Below, piece by piece: positions 7,369 to 15,742 of a stretch of DNA of 64,000 nt. The stretch's first letter is position 1; every line of letters begins with the position of its first letter. The notes under the pieces were generated by a model. That model searched no databases. It was not told the origin of the DNA and worked only from the letters and a program-made list of their open reading frames with translations. Location of the stretch: positions 957,501 through 1,021,500 of the forward strand of contig NZ_CP150496.1 in the NCBI RefSeq assembly GCF_038019025.1. The letters run 5' to 3'. Origin of the DNA: Polaribacter marinaquae. GTDB lineage: Bacteria; Bacteroidota; Bacteroidia; Flavobacteriales; Flavobacteriaceae. The position numbers were made by a program, and so were the translations under genes.

Positions 7369-8752
7369 CCTTTTCTTTTTTAATCATTTTAAATAAATAT
7401 TTACCTCCTGTAGATTTTAATTCCAAAGTTGCATCATTCTCGACAGAATATTCACTCAAAAATTTTTTGAATTGATGAGATGACGTCCTTTGATTAGGAA
7501 AAAAATCGTTAAACAACTCTTCAGTTACTCTCTTATCCATCCATTGGTTATATTCTATAAAACTATCAGCAAACTCGACAAAATCAGCTGATGTCTTTAT
7601 TTCTAAACTCTTTTTTTTATAATTAATAGAAGGAGCTTTAACCAATCCATAATTCAAATAGTCATTTAAACATTCCATTAGAAAATGATAAAACTTTTGC
7701 CATTCATTTATACCCCAATCTTCATTAAAGAACCTATTCCCAAATTCAACTTCTGGTGTAAATTCTTCGTCGTAATAGTTAGCTACCTCAAACTCAAACC
7801 TCCTTCTCTTATCTGATGAACCACCAGGTCCTTTTACAGGATAATTTGAAGTAATAATAATTTTTGGGGATTCTTCTTTTTTAATAAAAAAAGCATCTTT
7901 CCTCTTCTTTTCAACTTCAATACCTGAAGTAATCATAGAATAAAACATCTCTAAACTGATATTTTTATTCAAATCATCATAAGTTATAATATCTGTTGTT
8001 AAGCCAATACGTTGATTTTTAAACCAACTATCTCCTTTAATAGATTTACCATCAAACAATTCTAGTTCTCGTACTTTTGACAACGCATCGGATAATAATG
8101 TTTTACCAGTACCTCCATTAGTTTTATCATTAAGTAGCATATTTTCATCATATAAAATAATCACTTTATCTTCTCCTCTTGATTTATTCCTATGAAGTAG
8201 ATAACCTAATATAGTTTTTAAAGTTAAAAAACGTGAGTCTTCATTGTTTGTAATATTTTTACAAAACTGTTCAAATTGACCAATATTTGAGGTCTCTCTC
8301 TTACTGTAATCACAGTTTATTAATCTATTCTTCCAGATTACATAAGGTAATTCACTATAATCTTTTACCTCTACACCTTCTTTATATACCAAACAATAGC
8401 AGTTTTTAAAATAAAAAATACCTGTATCTTTAGAATCCCTATCATCAGGCAGTTCATTTACTTCTAAAAAGCTTAATTTTTTAGTTGATATATATTGACC
8501 AACACTTTTAACAAAAGCCTCATAAACTTTCTCCTGATTTTCCCTTATTAAATAATCTCCAACAAATGCTATCATCTCTTCTTCTGATGACAATCTAATT
8601 CTATTATCTTTTTTCTTTACTAATAAATAGTTTGTTGGTGACAATTTTAACCTTACAAAACCATTTGCTCCTAAGAAATTCAATAATTCTGAATTTGATA
8701 TTTTTAGCTTTCCTTCTTCATTTTCCCAAAATGGGTTTTCCTTTTTATTCAT
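7346..8752 (-). CDS. Primase-helicase family protein with SF3-type helicase domain
   Basis: This 468-residue protein carries the motifs of the superfamily 3 / D5-like helicases found in phages, plasmids and satellites. Walker A is NGGTGKTLL (residues 212-220), the Walker B region is ITYDDL (255-260), and motif C is KIIITSNYP (297-305), followed by a basic KRRRFEFEV segment. The N-terminal 150 residues are poorly conserved to my eye and lack an evident primase catalytic triad. Its likely role is unwinding and replication initiation of the island. The start is ATG 8752; it is followed by the GIY-YIG gene with overlap and preceded by 169 bp that hold an AGGGGT/ACCCCT inverted repeat (8892-8914). 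Confidence 0.8.
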   Translation of the reverse strand: MNKKENPFWENEEGKLKISNSELLNFLGANGFVRLKLSPTNYLLVKKKDNRIRLSSEEEMIAFVGDYLIRENQEKVYEAFVKSVGQYISTKKLSFLEVNELPDDRDSKDTGIFYFKNCYCLVYKEGVEVKDYSELPYVIWKNRLINCDYSKRETSNIGQFEQFCKNITNNEDSRFLTLKTILGYLLHRNKSRGEDKVIILYDENMLLNDKTNGGTGKTLLSDALSKVRELELFDGKSIKGDSWFKNQRIGLTTDIITYDDLNKNISLEMFYSMITSGIEVEKKRKDAFFIKKEESPKIIITSNYPVKGPGGSSDKRRRFEFEVANYYDEEFTPEVEFGNRFFNEDWGINEWQKFYHFLMECLNDYLNYGLVKAPSINYKKKSLEIKTSADFVEFADSFIEYNQWMDKRVTEELFNDFFPNQRTSSHQFKKFLSEYSVENDATLELKSTGGKYLFKMIKKEKDDEESSL

Positions 8753-8891
8753 GTTTTAATAATTTAATTCATATTAATTTTTAGCAGGGAATAACTACTT
8801 TTAACTTGCTGTTAAATTTTTATAGCAAGTGTTTAAATAGACAGTTTTATCCTGTGCTAATGCAAAAATATGTTTGAAAGGAAGGGTTTAT

Positions 8892-8914
8892 AGGGGTCTA
8901 AATGATGTACCCCT
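8892..8914. repeat. Inverted repeat in the gap between two operon genes
   Basis: AGGGGT (8892-8897) and ACCCCT (8909-8914) form an inverted repeat with an 11-base loop just after the end of the 252-residue gene. No U-run follows, so it is not a clear terminator. The GGGGTA-type motif recurs as a tandem pair at 17424-17454, which may mean a shared island protein binds both places; that is speculative. Confidence 0.35.
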
Positions 8915-8921
8915 GCTTAAA

Positions 8922-9662
8922 CTAAGTGATATCAAAGAAATTATCTTCCAAAAAAATTTTCTTTAATCTCTCAATGGATTGATTTATTGGTCTAGTACCG
9001 TTCTTAAAATCAGAAAAAACACTTCTACCTACTTTGAAGTTTACATATTTTTTTTTCTGAAGGTCGTATGACATAAAGTTGTTTTCTAATATAACTTTGA
9101 GTTCTGAATTGCTGTGCCATTTTATATGTCCTTTTTCTCTCAATAGATAAAATAAAACAAGGACATCTTGTCTAATTACTTTAAAATTCAATTTATCTCC
9201 TAAAAACAACTCATCTTTTAAACTTATATCTTGAATTTTTTCTAAACACAAACTTAACTGAAACTCAATTGATTCTTTAATTACGATAGGTAAATAAGTG
9301 GAAGAATCAAGCGATTCAAAATAAGAAATTAATTCTTCTTTTTTCTGTCTATAATAAAGACTGATGTTTCCATTGGATAATTTTAATTTCTTATAATTAC
9401 GATTAAAGTCTGATAAATATAAATCATAAATAGATTTCACTTTTTCAATAAGATAATCTTTGTAAAAAAACTCCTCTACTCTCACATTTTTTCCTGTTTC
9501 TGTATTGATTCCTCCGAATACAATATTAAAATCATCAATTTGTGGAGCTTTAAAATAATTATCAACTCTTCCACATTTATCATCATAAGATTTAAATGTA
9601 TTTTGTAATTTTAAAAAGTTATTAGAATTTAATATATCTTCAAAAGTTAATATTTTTTTCAT
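8922..9662 (-). CDS. Unknown protein, weakly RteC-like
   Basis: I do not recognise this protein firmly. The best start is ATG 9662 (246 residues, MKKILTFEDIL); a TTG at 9680 would add six residues. It is charged and mostly helical by appearance, with no signal peptide or membrane segment. The C-terminal 80 residues (LVLFYLLREKGHIKW, then an acidic/aromatic segment and SVFSDFKNGTRP) resemble in layout the C-terminal winged-helix part of RteC regulators, which control excision of Bacteroides conjugative transposons. It lies in the leftward operon between an 81-residue gene and the helicase. An inverted repeat directly upstream (9674-9693) could be its own operator. The RteC link is tentative. 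Confidence 0.6.
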   Translation of the reverse strand: MKKILTFEDILNSNNFLKLQNTFKSYDDKCGRVDNYFKAPQIDDFNIVFGGINTETGKNVRVEEFFYKDYLIEKVKSIYDLYLSDFNRNYKKLKLSNGNISLYYRQKKEELISYFESLDSSTYLPIVIKESIEFQLSLCLEKIQDISLKDELFLGDKLNFKVIRQDVLVLFYLLREKGHIKWHSNSELKVILENNFMSYDLQKKKYVNFKVGRSVFSDFKNGTRPINQSIERLKKIFLEDNFFDIT

Positions 9663-9673
9663 AGAGTAAAAAG

Positions 9674-9703
9674 TTGACAAGTTATCTCGTCAAGTATGAC
9701 AAG
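9674..9703. promoter_or_regulatory. Candidate operator before the RteC-like gene
   Basis: TTGAC (9674-9678) and GTCAA (9689-9693) form an inverted repeat, with a further TGACAAG at 9697-9703, so the TGACAAG-type motif occurs three times in 30 bp immediately upstream of the ATG at 9662. Spacing and position fit a regulator-binding site. The bases from 9704 to 9851 hold no gene that I can see. Confidence 0.4.
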
Positions 9704-9851
9704 TTTTTTTATAAAAATACACAACATATTAATAACATCATAAATATGTTGTGTATAATCTAGACTACTTTTTCAGTATTTCTTTAATTATAAAGGAGGA
9801 AAAGTCTCAAAAGTTTCAACATTCAAAATACAACATAGACTCCCATTATTT

Positions 9852-10097
9852 TTAAATTATTACAAAGTGATAGCAATAGTAAGATTGATTTCTAATTATA
9901 TAAACTGAAATTAAATCTTTTGTAATTTTTACTTTATCCACTAAAACAATTTCATCTTTTACTAAAACCCCAATATTATACTTTACTTTAGCTTTAAAAG
10001 GGCACTTTACACACTCTAATTCATTTTCTCTATTAACTATATAAATTTCAAAAGGAGAAATATATTTTAAAAATTCCGCTAATTCTTTATCATTCAT
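9852..10097 (-). CDS. Hypothetical small protein (81 aa)
   Basis: This small ORF begins MNDKELAEFLKYISPF and has two cysteines in an ECVKCPF motif near residues 28-34. It ends with a Tyr/His-rich tail. I cannot assign a function. It is kept because it lies in the same direction as its neighbours, fits between the DUF3871 gene (37 bp upstream) and the RteC-like gene, and has plausible amino-acid composition. A false ORF remains possible. Confidence 0.5.
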   Translation of the reverse strand: MNDKELAEFLKYISPFEIYIVNRENELECVKCPFKAKVKYNIGVLVKDEIVLVDKVKITKDLISVYIIRNQSYYCYHFVII

Positions 10098-10134
10098 TTC
10101 ATCAGTTTAGAATTACACTTTATTATTAAAAAAG

Positions 10135-11124
10135 CTATATAATTATATGGTTAAAGAAATTATTCTGTCCATTTTCTCTATAAAAACCTAGCATTTGGAT
10201 AAACTCATACGCACTGACATTTCTTTCTAAATTAGTATCAATGTAAGATGACTTGTTTGCCTCTGTAAATAAATTATAAACCTGCCAAAGATTTATCATT
10301 TTATTATTCGTTCTTTTAAAATTCTTATCTGTAAAATAATTTTTAGTTATTATACCTATTTGAGAATCTGTAAGCTGTAAAGGAAACTTAGTTTTTCTTT
10401 CCTCTTTACTTAAAAAATGATACATCCTCATTTTTCCTAATAAATGAGCAAACTCCTGTTCACTTAACTGAAACTTACTCATTCTCTCCATAACACCTAA
10501 ATGAGCTTCTTGGTCATAACCCTGAATTAAATTATAAATACATTCCTGTAACTCAGGAATACTACTTACTCTTATTTCTGATTGCAATCCATCAGTAGCG
10601 ATGCACAAATTTGTACACACTGTGTTTTTGTAACCTATAAAAACTTTAAACTTCTCAATAGATTTTTTAGAAAATAAATTTTCTTGATTATATGCTCTAA
10701 CTCCTCCAATTGTAAGGTTTAATATTTGGTCATTAACCACTACTTGCTTATTTGGTATTTCTATCATAAAAGCTATTCGCTCATAATAAATAGTTTTTTC
10801 ATGCGCTAACAACTCCTTAACAGGTTTACCAATCGCACTAGGTATTCTACCTTTTATTTGATGTGAAGCTCTTATTGAAGGCGTTATTATATCAATATCA
10901 GAATAGACAGACTTAACAACTTCTTTAACTGAGTTTATAAATCCATAATGAGAAATAGTAACTTCGTTATCTTTTGCAAAAACAGGGACAATGCATTTAT
11001 TCTGAATATGCTCTAAACTTACTTCTACTGTATTTGCTCCTATAAAATTACTTGCTGACTTTTGAACAACTTGAGATACTTCTTGTATCATTTCTATTGG
11101 GTTATAATTAGCTACGAGTTCCAT
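10135..11124 (-). CDS. DUF3871 family protein
   Basis: This 329-residue cytosolic protein resembles DUF3871, a Bacteroidota family common on mobile elements and of unknown biochemical role. It starts MELVANYNPIEMIQEV and has a central segment with RIAFMIEIP and LTIGGVRAYNQENL, plus VFIGYKNTVCTNLC. The order of these segments recalls phage proteins of the DUF932/Cas4-neighbour kind that act with recombination genes. It overlaps the end of the Sak4-like gene by 17 bp, so the two are probably translated together. The context points to DNA replication or recombination of the island. The family assignment is from memory of sequence style and has not been searched. Confidence 0.65.
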   Translation of the reverse strand: MELVANYNPIEMIQEVSQVVQKSASNFIGANTVEVSLEHIQNKCIVPVFAKDNEVTISHYGFINSVKEVVKSVYSDIDIITPSIRASHQIKGRIPSAIGKPVKELLAHEKTIYYERIAFMIEIPNKQVVVNDQILNLTIGGVRAYNQENLFSKKSIEKFKVFIGYKNTVCTNLCIATDGLQSEIRVSSIPELQECIYNLIQGYDQEAHLGVMERMSKFQLSEQEFAHLLGKMRMYHFLSKEERKTKFPLQLTDSQIGIITKNYFTDKNFKRTNNKMINLWQVYNLFTEANKSSYIDTNLERNVSAYEFIQMLGFYRENGQNNFFNHIII

Positions 11125-11998
11125 TTTCTGATATTTTGTTATTATGAATAATTTCTTTTCGTTCTACAATCATTGATTTTACTGATTCAATCTCTTGCTT
11201 ACGATTTAAGATAGTATCGTTTAGCTCTTTCTTGAGAGGTAAATATTTTTGATATAAATGTCTTAAACCTTCAACTGTTGTACATTCTGCTATTTCCTTT
11301 TTAGCATCTGCAATAGACACACCTTGGTTACACCAATCAATTAACATTCTACCAACTCCTTTTGTTATTAAAATCTCTGGCTTATCCATAAACAAACCTG
11401 TTCTATCTTTAGTTGCTTTAGCCATATGATTTTCATTAATAATTTCAAAATCAACGGTTAATTCATAAGAAAATCCTTCTCTTGTAATATCCTTTAAACC
11501 GTGCTTTACAACCCTTGTCTTCCCACTAGAATCTCTATCCATTGAATAGTCCATTTTCTTTCTAACAGTGGTTATAACGTGACAATTAGACTGTAGAATC
11601 GCATCTATAAAAGCTTGATGTCTTGGAGTTAATTTCGCCCAGTCTTGGAATCTACCGCCTAATTGCTCATGTATCTGTAAACAACCTCCTTTTCCATTCC
11701 ACTCGTGCGTAATGCTATCAATAATGATTACATCCATTTGATTTTCTTCACAAAGCTTTATCGCTTCTATATATCGTTCTGGACTATAAGGCTGATTTAA
11801 AGAAACCACATTAAAATCTCCTAAATGAGAATATAATGAAGCACTATTATTTTCTGTATCTATAACAGCTATTTTAGTCCAATCTTCAGTAATTCCATAA
11901 GCAAGTAATAATGCTGAATAGCTCTTGCCAAAACCTGATGCCCCAGACAATCCTAATCTTAATTTTACTTGGTGTCTTTGTGCTTTTTGTAATTTCAT
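11108..11998 (-). CDS. Sak4-like RecA-fold ATPase (phage-type recombinase)
   Basis: Sak4-like proteins are RecA-core ATPases of phages and mobile elements that help anneal single-stranded DNA, usually with a partner SSB. Visible are Walker A SGASGFGKS (residues 18-26), an Asp-Thr-Glu motif AVIDTENNSASLY, Walker B DVIIIDSITHEW (89-100), and a sensor-like ITTVRKKMDY. The N-terminus lacks the extra domain of true RecA, and the 296-residue length fits the AAA_24/Sak4 class. It follows an OB-like gene (12118-12462) by about 120 bp and overlaps the DUF3871 gene, giving the SSB-recombinase pairing known for Sak4 modules. Confidence 0.8.
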   Translation of the reverse strand: MKLQKAQRHQVKLRLGLSGASGFGKSYSALLLAYGITEDWTKIAVIDTENNSASLYSHLGDFNVVSLNQPYSPERYIEAIKLCEENQMDVIIIDSITHEWNGKGGCLQIHEQLGGRFQDWAKLTPRHQAFIDAILQSNCHVITTVRKKMDYSMDRDSSGKTRVVKHGLKDITREGFSYELTVDFEIINENHMAKATKDRTGLFMDKPEILITKGVGRMLIDWCNQGVSIADAKKEIAECTTVEGLRHLYQKYLPLKKELNDTILNRKQEIESVKSMIVERKEIIHNNKISENGTRS

Positions 11999-12060
11999 AA
12001 TTTTAAATATTATTGTTTATAATTTAATTTGTGAGTGTATCTCATTAAAAAAAAAGACAT

Positions 12061-12090
12061 AAAAAAAGAGCTTACATTTCTGTAAACTCT
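12061..12090 (-). terminator. Intrinsic terminator after the OB-like gene
   Basis: An imperfect stem (AGAG-TTACA at 12067-12076 with TGTAA-CTCT at 12081-12090) encloses a four-base loop, with a seven-A run on its left that is a U-run on the minus strand. It lies 28 bp past the end of the 114-residue gene. Partial read-through into the Sak4-like gene is plausible. Confidence 0.6.
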
Positions 12091-12117
12091 CTAATTATAT
12101 TTTAACTAAAAAATTAG

Positions 12118-12462
12118 CTATAACACTAATTCTTCTTCTACAACATTGTTTTTAACAACACTTTCTTCTTCACTTACATATTGATAGCTATGTGTAAGCG
12201 TAATCATTTCTCCTGTCTCTTCTATTGCATATTCATATGCTTCTACCTCAACTTTTTGAATGCTTCCTGGAAAATCTGAACCTATTAAACTTTCACACAT
12301 TTCCTCGTCAAAAGTACAGCCAACATTTACTTTTCTTGCTGTAAAATAAGTTTTTCCTGTTTCTTTACTTTTAACAGCCTCAATTCCTCCTTGTACAATT
12401 AATGCACAAAACTCCGACCCATCTTTTCTTTCAAAGGTCTTAAATCCTACAATTTTTACCAT
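12118..12462 (-). CDS. Small protein, possibly an OB-fold ssDNA-binding partner of Sak4
   Basis: The 114-residue protein begins MVKIVGFKTFERKDGSEF, with strand-rich sequence and a long acidic tail (EEESVV...VVEEELVL). A strand-rich core followed by an acidic C-terminal tail is a feature of single-stranded-DNA-binding proteins, and Sak4 genes are typically next to an SSB. I see no canonical SSB motif, so the role is inferred from layout and tail only. It is the first gene of the leftward replication operon; the structured GC-rich stretch at 12494-12605 lies just upstream of its start. Confidence 0.55.
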   Translation of the reverse strand: MVKIVGFKTFERKDGSEFCALIVQGGIEAVKSKETGKTYFTARKVNVGCTFDEEMCESLIGSDFPGSIQKVEVEAYEYAIEETGEMITLTHSYQYVSEEESVVKNNVVEEELVL

Positions 12463-12493
12463 AGTTTCTTAAATTTTAAAGATTATTCTTTAC

Positions 12494-12605
12494 TTGGAGA
12501 CTACCTCCAAAGCTAAAGAGGAGTGTGAGTGACCGCAATGAAGTGGCGGGTGGTAACCCAAAACGAAATGAAGGGAGGGGTGATGTATTGGGTTAGCTTG
12601 CCCTT
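12494..12605. other. GC-rich structured island upstream of the replication operon
   Basis: In a window of roughly 30 percent GC, these 110 bases are near half GC and hold three inverted repeats in a row: TTGGAG/CTCCAA (12494-12499, 12505-12510), CCGC/GCGG (12533-12536, 12546-12549) and TAACCCAA/TTGGGTTA (12554-12561, 12588-12595). No ORF fits. It lies between the replication operon and the exported-protein genes. It may be an island replication origin, a structured 5' leader or a small RNA; I cannot tell which. Bases 12606-12693 are AT-rich with nothing recognisable. Confidence 0.5.
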
Positions 12606-12693
12606 TTAATAAAAAAAGTTTTGAAAAATTTTGAAAAAATTATTTTTTTTGATAAGTAACAACAATTATAAAGCTAAAAATAATTCTTATAAT

Positions 12694-13713
12694 TTAGAAG
12701 TTTTCTAATGATTTTTTGAATTTTATAGAGTCTTTAGATATTTTTCTTTCTTTTAATTTTCTATTATTCTCAAAAAGATTAATGGAATCTTTCATCTTCT
12801 TACTTAACATATATTTTTTAGTCTCAATTTTATTATAAACTTTAATTTGTGTTTTTATATTTTTTAATTTGTAGCTTATATAATATGTATTTTCGCCTGA
12901 ATCGTTTCGTTCAAATTCATTTTCAATAAATAATTTAAGCATATTTTTATTTCCATTATAACTATATAATTCTTTATTATTTCTATTATTATAATAGATT
13001 CGTGCTCCTGGGAGTGAAAATTTATTTTTTTTATAATTCTTATTCTTTTTACTTGTCTTGTATTTATTAATAACTAACTCAAAAGGACGCTTAATATATC
13101 TAGCACTAGAAAATTTTTTTTCAGTAATCTCTATTAAATCATAACCATCAGCTAATTTTAAAAAAAAATTATCATATCCTTTTTTTTCAGAATTACTCCT
13201 TTTGGGTTTGATTTTTCGTTCACTTATAACACCTTGCTCAATTTTAATTGACTGTCCAAAAACATTATCAAACAATTCCATTAATTTAGGTTTTATAAAT
13301 GTATTTATTACTTCACTTTCTGAATACTTTTCATTAACTATACCTCTATTATCATTTAGACCTATATCAATCATTATTAGTTTATTAAAGTAAAATGTAA
13401 GGTAAATTTCACATTTAAAAGTATTATTATCTAGAAACAAATCAAGCTTTTTATCATAATAATTAATTTCTGATGAATAGTTGTTTAATTTCCAATCTTT
13501 TAAATATAAAGAGTCAATATTTACACCTAACTTCAACCCTCTAAAACCATTAACTACATCTATATTTTTAGCAGAACTTTCAGATAAATTTAATTCAAAT
13601 ACTCTTTTTTTTAATAATAACGTGGCTGAATTCTGAGGTAGTTCGTTCTTAAAACTTTCACTTTTACAAGAACATAATATTATGATTACTATTATAAGGT
13701 TAATTTTTTTCAT
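12694..13713 (-). CDS. Unknown lipoprotein (339 aa)
   Basis: I do not recognise this protein. It begins MKKINLIIVIIILCSCKSES: a short basic start, a hydrophobic core and a lipobox-like LCSC, so it is very likely exported and lipidated. The mature part is Asn/Lys/Tyr-rich with many beta-like stretches (for example EIYLTFYFNKLIMIDIGL). No enzyme motif is visible. It is the last of three exported-protein genes (15349 to 12694) read leftward, next to the XRE regulator, and its composition is even more AT-biased than the chromosome genes. It looks like island cargo. Confidence 0.7.
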   Translation of the reverse strand: MKKINLIIVIIILCSCKSESFKNELPQNSATLLLKKRVFELNLSESSAKNIDVVNGFRGLKLGVNIDSLYLKDWKLNNYSSEINYYDKKLDLFLDNNTFKCEIYLTFYFNKLIMIDIGLNDNRGIVNEKYSESEVINTFIKPKLMELFDNVFGQSIKIEQGVISERKIKPKRSNSEKKGYDNFFLKLADGYDLIEITEKKFSSARYIKRPFELVINKYKTSKKNKNYKKNKFSLPGARIYYNNRNNKELYSYNGNKNMLKLFIENEFERNDSGENTYYISYKLKNIKTQIKVYNKIETKKYMLSKKMKDSINLFENNRKLKERKISKDSIKFKKSLENF

Positions 13714-13816
13714 AATTAAAATTTTGTTTAAATATCACAACGTATATAAGAATAATTAAATGTTTTTTGATTTTTACTTCCTAATAAAAGTCAAGAATAA
13801 AAATTTTATGAAAGCA

Positions 13817-14362
13817 TTATTTTTTTACCAACTGTTTAATCAATCGGTTTCCTGTAACTTTATAAATATCTCCCTCTTCATTTACACTTACAACTTGGTC
13901 TGCCAACAATTTATTTTTAAAATCTAAAGCTCTAACACGTATATAATCCCATTCTTTGGGGTTTTCAAACTGATTTAATTCTATGTTAGATAAATAGTAA
14001 CTATAATAACAACTACCTCCACACTCTCTACGAATTCTAAAATCTATTGTTCCATCTAAATTAAAGTCGTAAAAATCAATTATAAATTCTTGTAGCCCAA
14101 CCTCATCTTCTATAGATTTAAAGTCATTTATCAATGTACCTTTTGAATATATTTTTAAAGATTTAATACCCCCTAAATATCCTAAATTAGGAGAATGACT
14201 TAATTTATCTGTCCACTCTATTTTAAATTCAAACTTATCAACTTTAAAAGAAGTATTTTTAGTTACTTCTTTTGTTAATAAATCAGCTTCTTTTAGAGGC
14301 TTTAGTTGAGCGTAACTTATCGTTGTTATTAAAATTACTATTGATAATAGGTGTTTTTTCAT
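13817..14362 (-). CDS. Unknown secreted protein (181 aa)
   Basis: The N-terminus MKKHLLSIVILITTISYAQ is a typical flavobacterial Sec signal peptide with a cleavage site near AQ. The mature part has FYDFNLDGTIDFRIRRECGG, where the FNLDGTID segment resembles the calcium-loop-like DxNxDGxxD stretches of many periplasmic Bacteroidota proteins, and ends in a GDIYKVTGNRLI motif. No catalytic signature is evident. It lies between two lipoprotein genes in one direction (gaps 103 and 24 bp), so the three probably share a promoter at the XRE intergenic region. Confidence 0.65.
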   Translation of the reverse strand: MKKHLLSIVILITTISYAQLKPLKEADLLTKEVTKNTSFKVDKFEFKIEWTDKLSHSPNLGYLGGIKSLKIYSKGTLINDFKSIEDEVGLQEFIIDFYDFNLDGTIDFRIRRECGGSCYYSYYLSNIELNQFENPKEWDYIRVRALDFKNKLLADQVVSVNEEGDIYKVTGNRLIKQLVKK

Positions 14363-14386
14363 TTCTAATAATTCTTTTTTTATATA

Positions 14387-15349
14387 TTATTTCTTTAATA
14401 CTGTACCATCCTCAAAAGCTATAGCTAAAATTTCTGACTCAATTTTCACAGAGTTTTGATCTCTATACAAGCGAGCTTTCTCTAAAGATTCATATCTATA
14501 ATTATTTTTATCATAATTCAGTTTAAACTTAGCTCGATTGTCATCAAAGGTGACTCCTGCAGGAATTTTATCATCAATTTTAATAGGTAATTCAAATGTT
14601 ATCGGTGTCGTTACATGTAAAATTTCATTAAACTCATCTTTTATAAAAACCTTGAACCTTATACTCTTAATTGTTCTAAACTCATATTTATCTAGTTTAA
14701 CCACATATCCTCCATCTAAGCTAAATTCTACAAGATTATTTCTTTTCACTTCCCAAGAAACATAAGGGTGGCTCAATTTTAGTAAGTTTTTAATTGTTTG
14801 GTTTTTAATTAATGTATCTTTCGTCTTCTTAATCTCTTGAAGATAATTTTTACTTCTTATAATAAGAGGTTCTTTATTTTTCAAAATAAAATCCTTCTCA
14901 TCATATTCTAAATGAAAAACAGTATCTTTTCTTTTTTCAAAAAACAAATTCTCGTTTTTATTAATGACTGTATCTTTTATTCTTCCTAAATTTTCATTTA
15001 TATGATATTTAAGTGCTATATACTTTGACTCTGAGACTGAATCTGAAAACCCTATGAAAGGGTCGCTATTATAATATATTTCAACATGTTTTAGAACATT
15101 AAAATCATATTTGTTAACGTTAAATTTTAGATAAACAGGAAGAATTGAACCTCTTATTTCTATAGAGGATTTGTATATTTTATTTTCTGAATAATCTTCA
15201 CGAAAATAACTTATTCTTCCTTCTTTCATCATTTTTTCAACAAAAGGTTCAACTTTTTGCCCGTTAAAATCAATGATTTCAAAAATATTTTCTTGTTTAG
15301 TTTTACATGAAAATATTAATAAGCATATTAAAACAAATAACTTCTTCAT
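14387..15349 (-). CDS. Unknown lipoprotein (320 aa)
   Basis: The protein begins MKKLFVLICLLIFSCKTKQ with a clear lipobox (IFSC), so it should be lipid-anchored in the envelope. The mature region alternates Lys/Glu/Asn-rich and hydrophobic strands, and I recognise no domain. It is the first gene of the exported trio and starts 112 bp from the divergent XRE gene, with a perfect palindrome at 15385-15398 between them, so its expression is probably set by that regulator. Envelope lipoproteins on phage-like elements are sometimes superinfection-exclusion proteins, but nothing in the sequence proves that here. Confidence 0.7.
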   Translation of the reverse strand: MKKLFVLICLLIFSCKTKQENIFEIIDFNGQKVEPFVEKMMKEGRISYFREDYSENKIYKSSIEIRGSILPVYLKFNVNKYDFNVLKHVEIYYNSDPFIGFSDSVSESKYIALKYHINENLGRIKDTVINKNENLFFEKRKDTVFHLEYDEKDFILKNKEPLIIRSKNYLQEIKKTKDTLIKNQTIKNLLKLSHPYVSWEVKRNNLVEFSLDGGYVVKLDKYEFRTIKSIRFKVFIKDEFNEILHVTTPITFELPIKIDDKIPAGVTFDDNRAKFKLNYDKNNYRYESLEKARLYRDQNSVKIESEILAIAFEDGTVLKK

Positions 15350-15384
15350 ACTTTTATTTTTTTTAAGTAAATATACTTACAAAA

Positions 15385-15398
15385 ACGCATATATGCGT
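15385..15398. promoter_or_regulatory. Perfect palindrome, likely XRE operator
   Basis: ACGCATATATGCGT is a perfect 14-bp palindrome in the 111-bp divergent gap between the lipoprotein gene (start 15349, leftward) and the XRE gene (start 15461, rightward). Such two-fold sites are typical for Cro/CI-type dimers. A second, looser dyad, CTTTTA/TAAAAG, lies at about 15424-15442. Confidence 0.55.
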
Positions 15399-15460
15399 CT
15401 ATTATTTATTGCAGGTTTATTGACTTTTACTATGTGATAAAAGTTAAGAATATTGAATTT

Positions 15461-15661
15461 ATGAGGGCTTTTGGTTTAAACCTTAAGAGACTCCGCAATA
15501 ATTGTAATCTTTCACAAGAAGATTTAGCAAATGATTGCGATATATCAATATCACAAATAGGTAGAATTGAAAGAGGAGAGATAAATACAACTATTTCAAC
15601 TTTGTTTGTATTAGCTAAAGCACTAAATATTGAAGTCAGAGATTTATTTGATTTTAAATAA
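15461..15661 (+). CDS. XRE-family transcriptional regulator
   Basis: This is a compact Cro/CI-type helix-turn-helix protein of about 66 residues from ATG 15461 (MRAFGLNLKRLRNN); a GTG at 15434 could add nine residues. The HTH is plain: LNLKRLRNNCNLSQEDLAND, then ISQIGRIERGE and a C-terminal DLFDFK. There is no sensor domain, so it acts as a simple DNA-binding repressor or activator. It diverges from the exported-protein genes and converges on the integrase, the usual place for the master regulator of a small element. The palindrome at 15385-15398 is its most likely binding site. Confidence 0.88.
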   Translation: MRAFGLNLKRLRNNCNLSQEDLANDCDISISQIGRIERGEINTTISTLFVLAKALNIEVRDLFDFK

Positions 15662-15709
15662 CTATATTTGAATAGAAAGAAATTTCTTTTTTCTTTTTCA
15701 TAGCAATTT

Positions 15710-15739
15710 ACTCCACCTCACTATAGAAGTGGAGTTTTT
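15710..15739 (+). terminator. Terminator after the XRE gene
   Basis: ACTCCAC (15710-15716) and GTGGAGT (15729-15735) form a 7-bp stem followed by a T-run, ending rightward transcription from the XRE gene just before the convergent integrase gene ends at 15743. Confidence 0.7.
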
Positions 15740-15742
15740 ATT

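Noticed and set aside
9791..9802. Perfect AAAGGAGG Shine-Dalgarno on the plus strand
   Set aside because: No start codon or ORF follows within a usable distance, and the phylum rarely uses SD; most likely chance.
12494..12605. Reading the GC-rich stretch as an oriT
   Set aside because: There is no relaxase gene in the island and no nic-site sequence that I can match with confidence.
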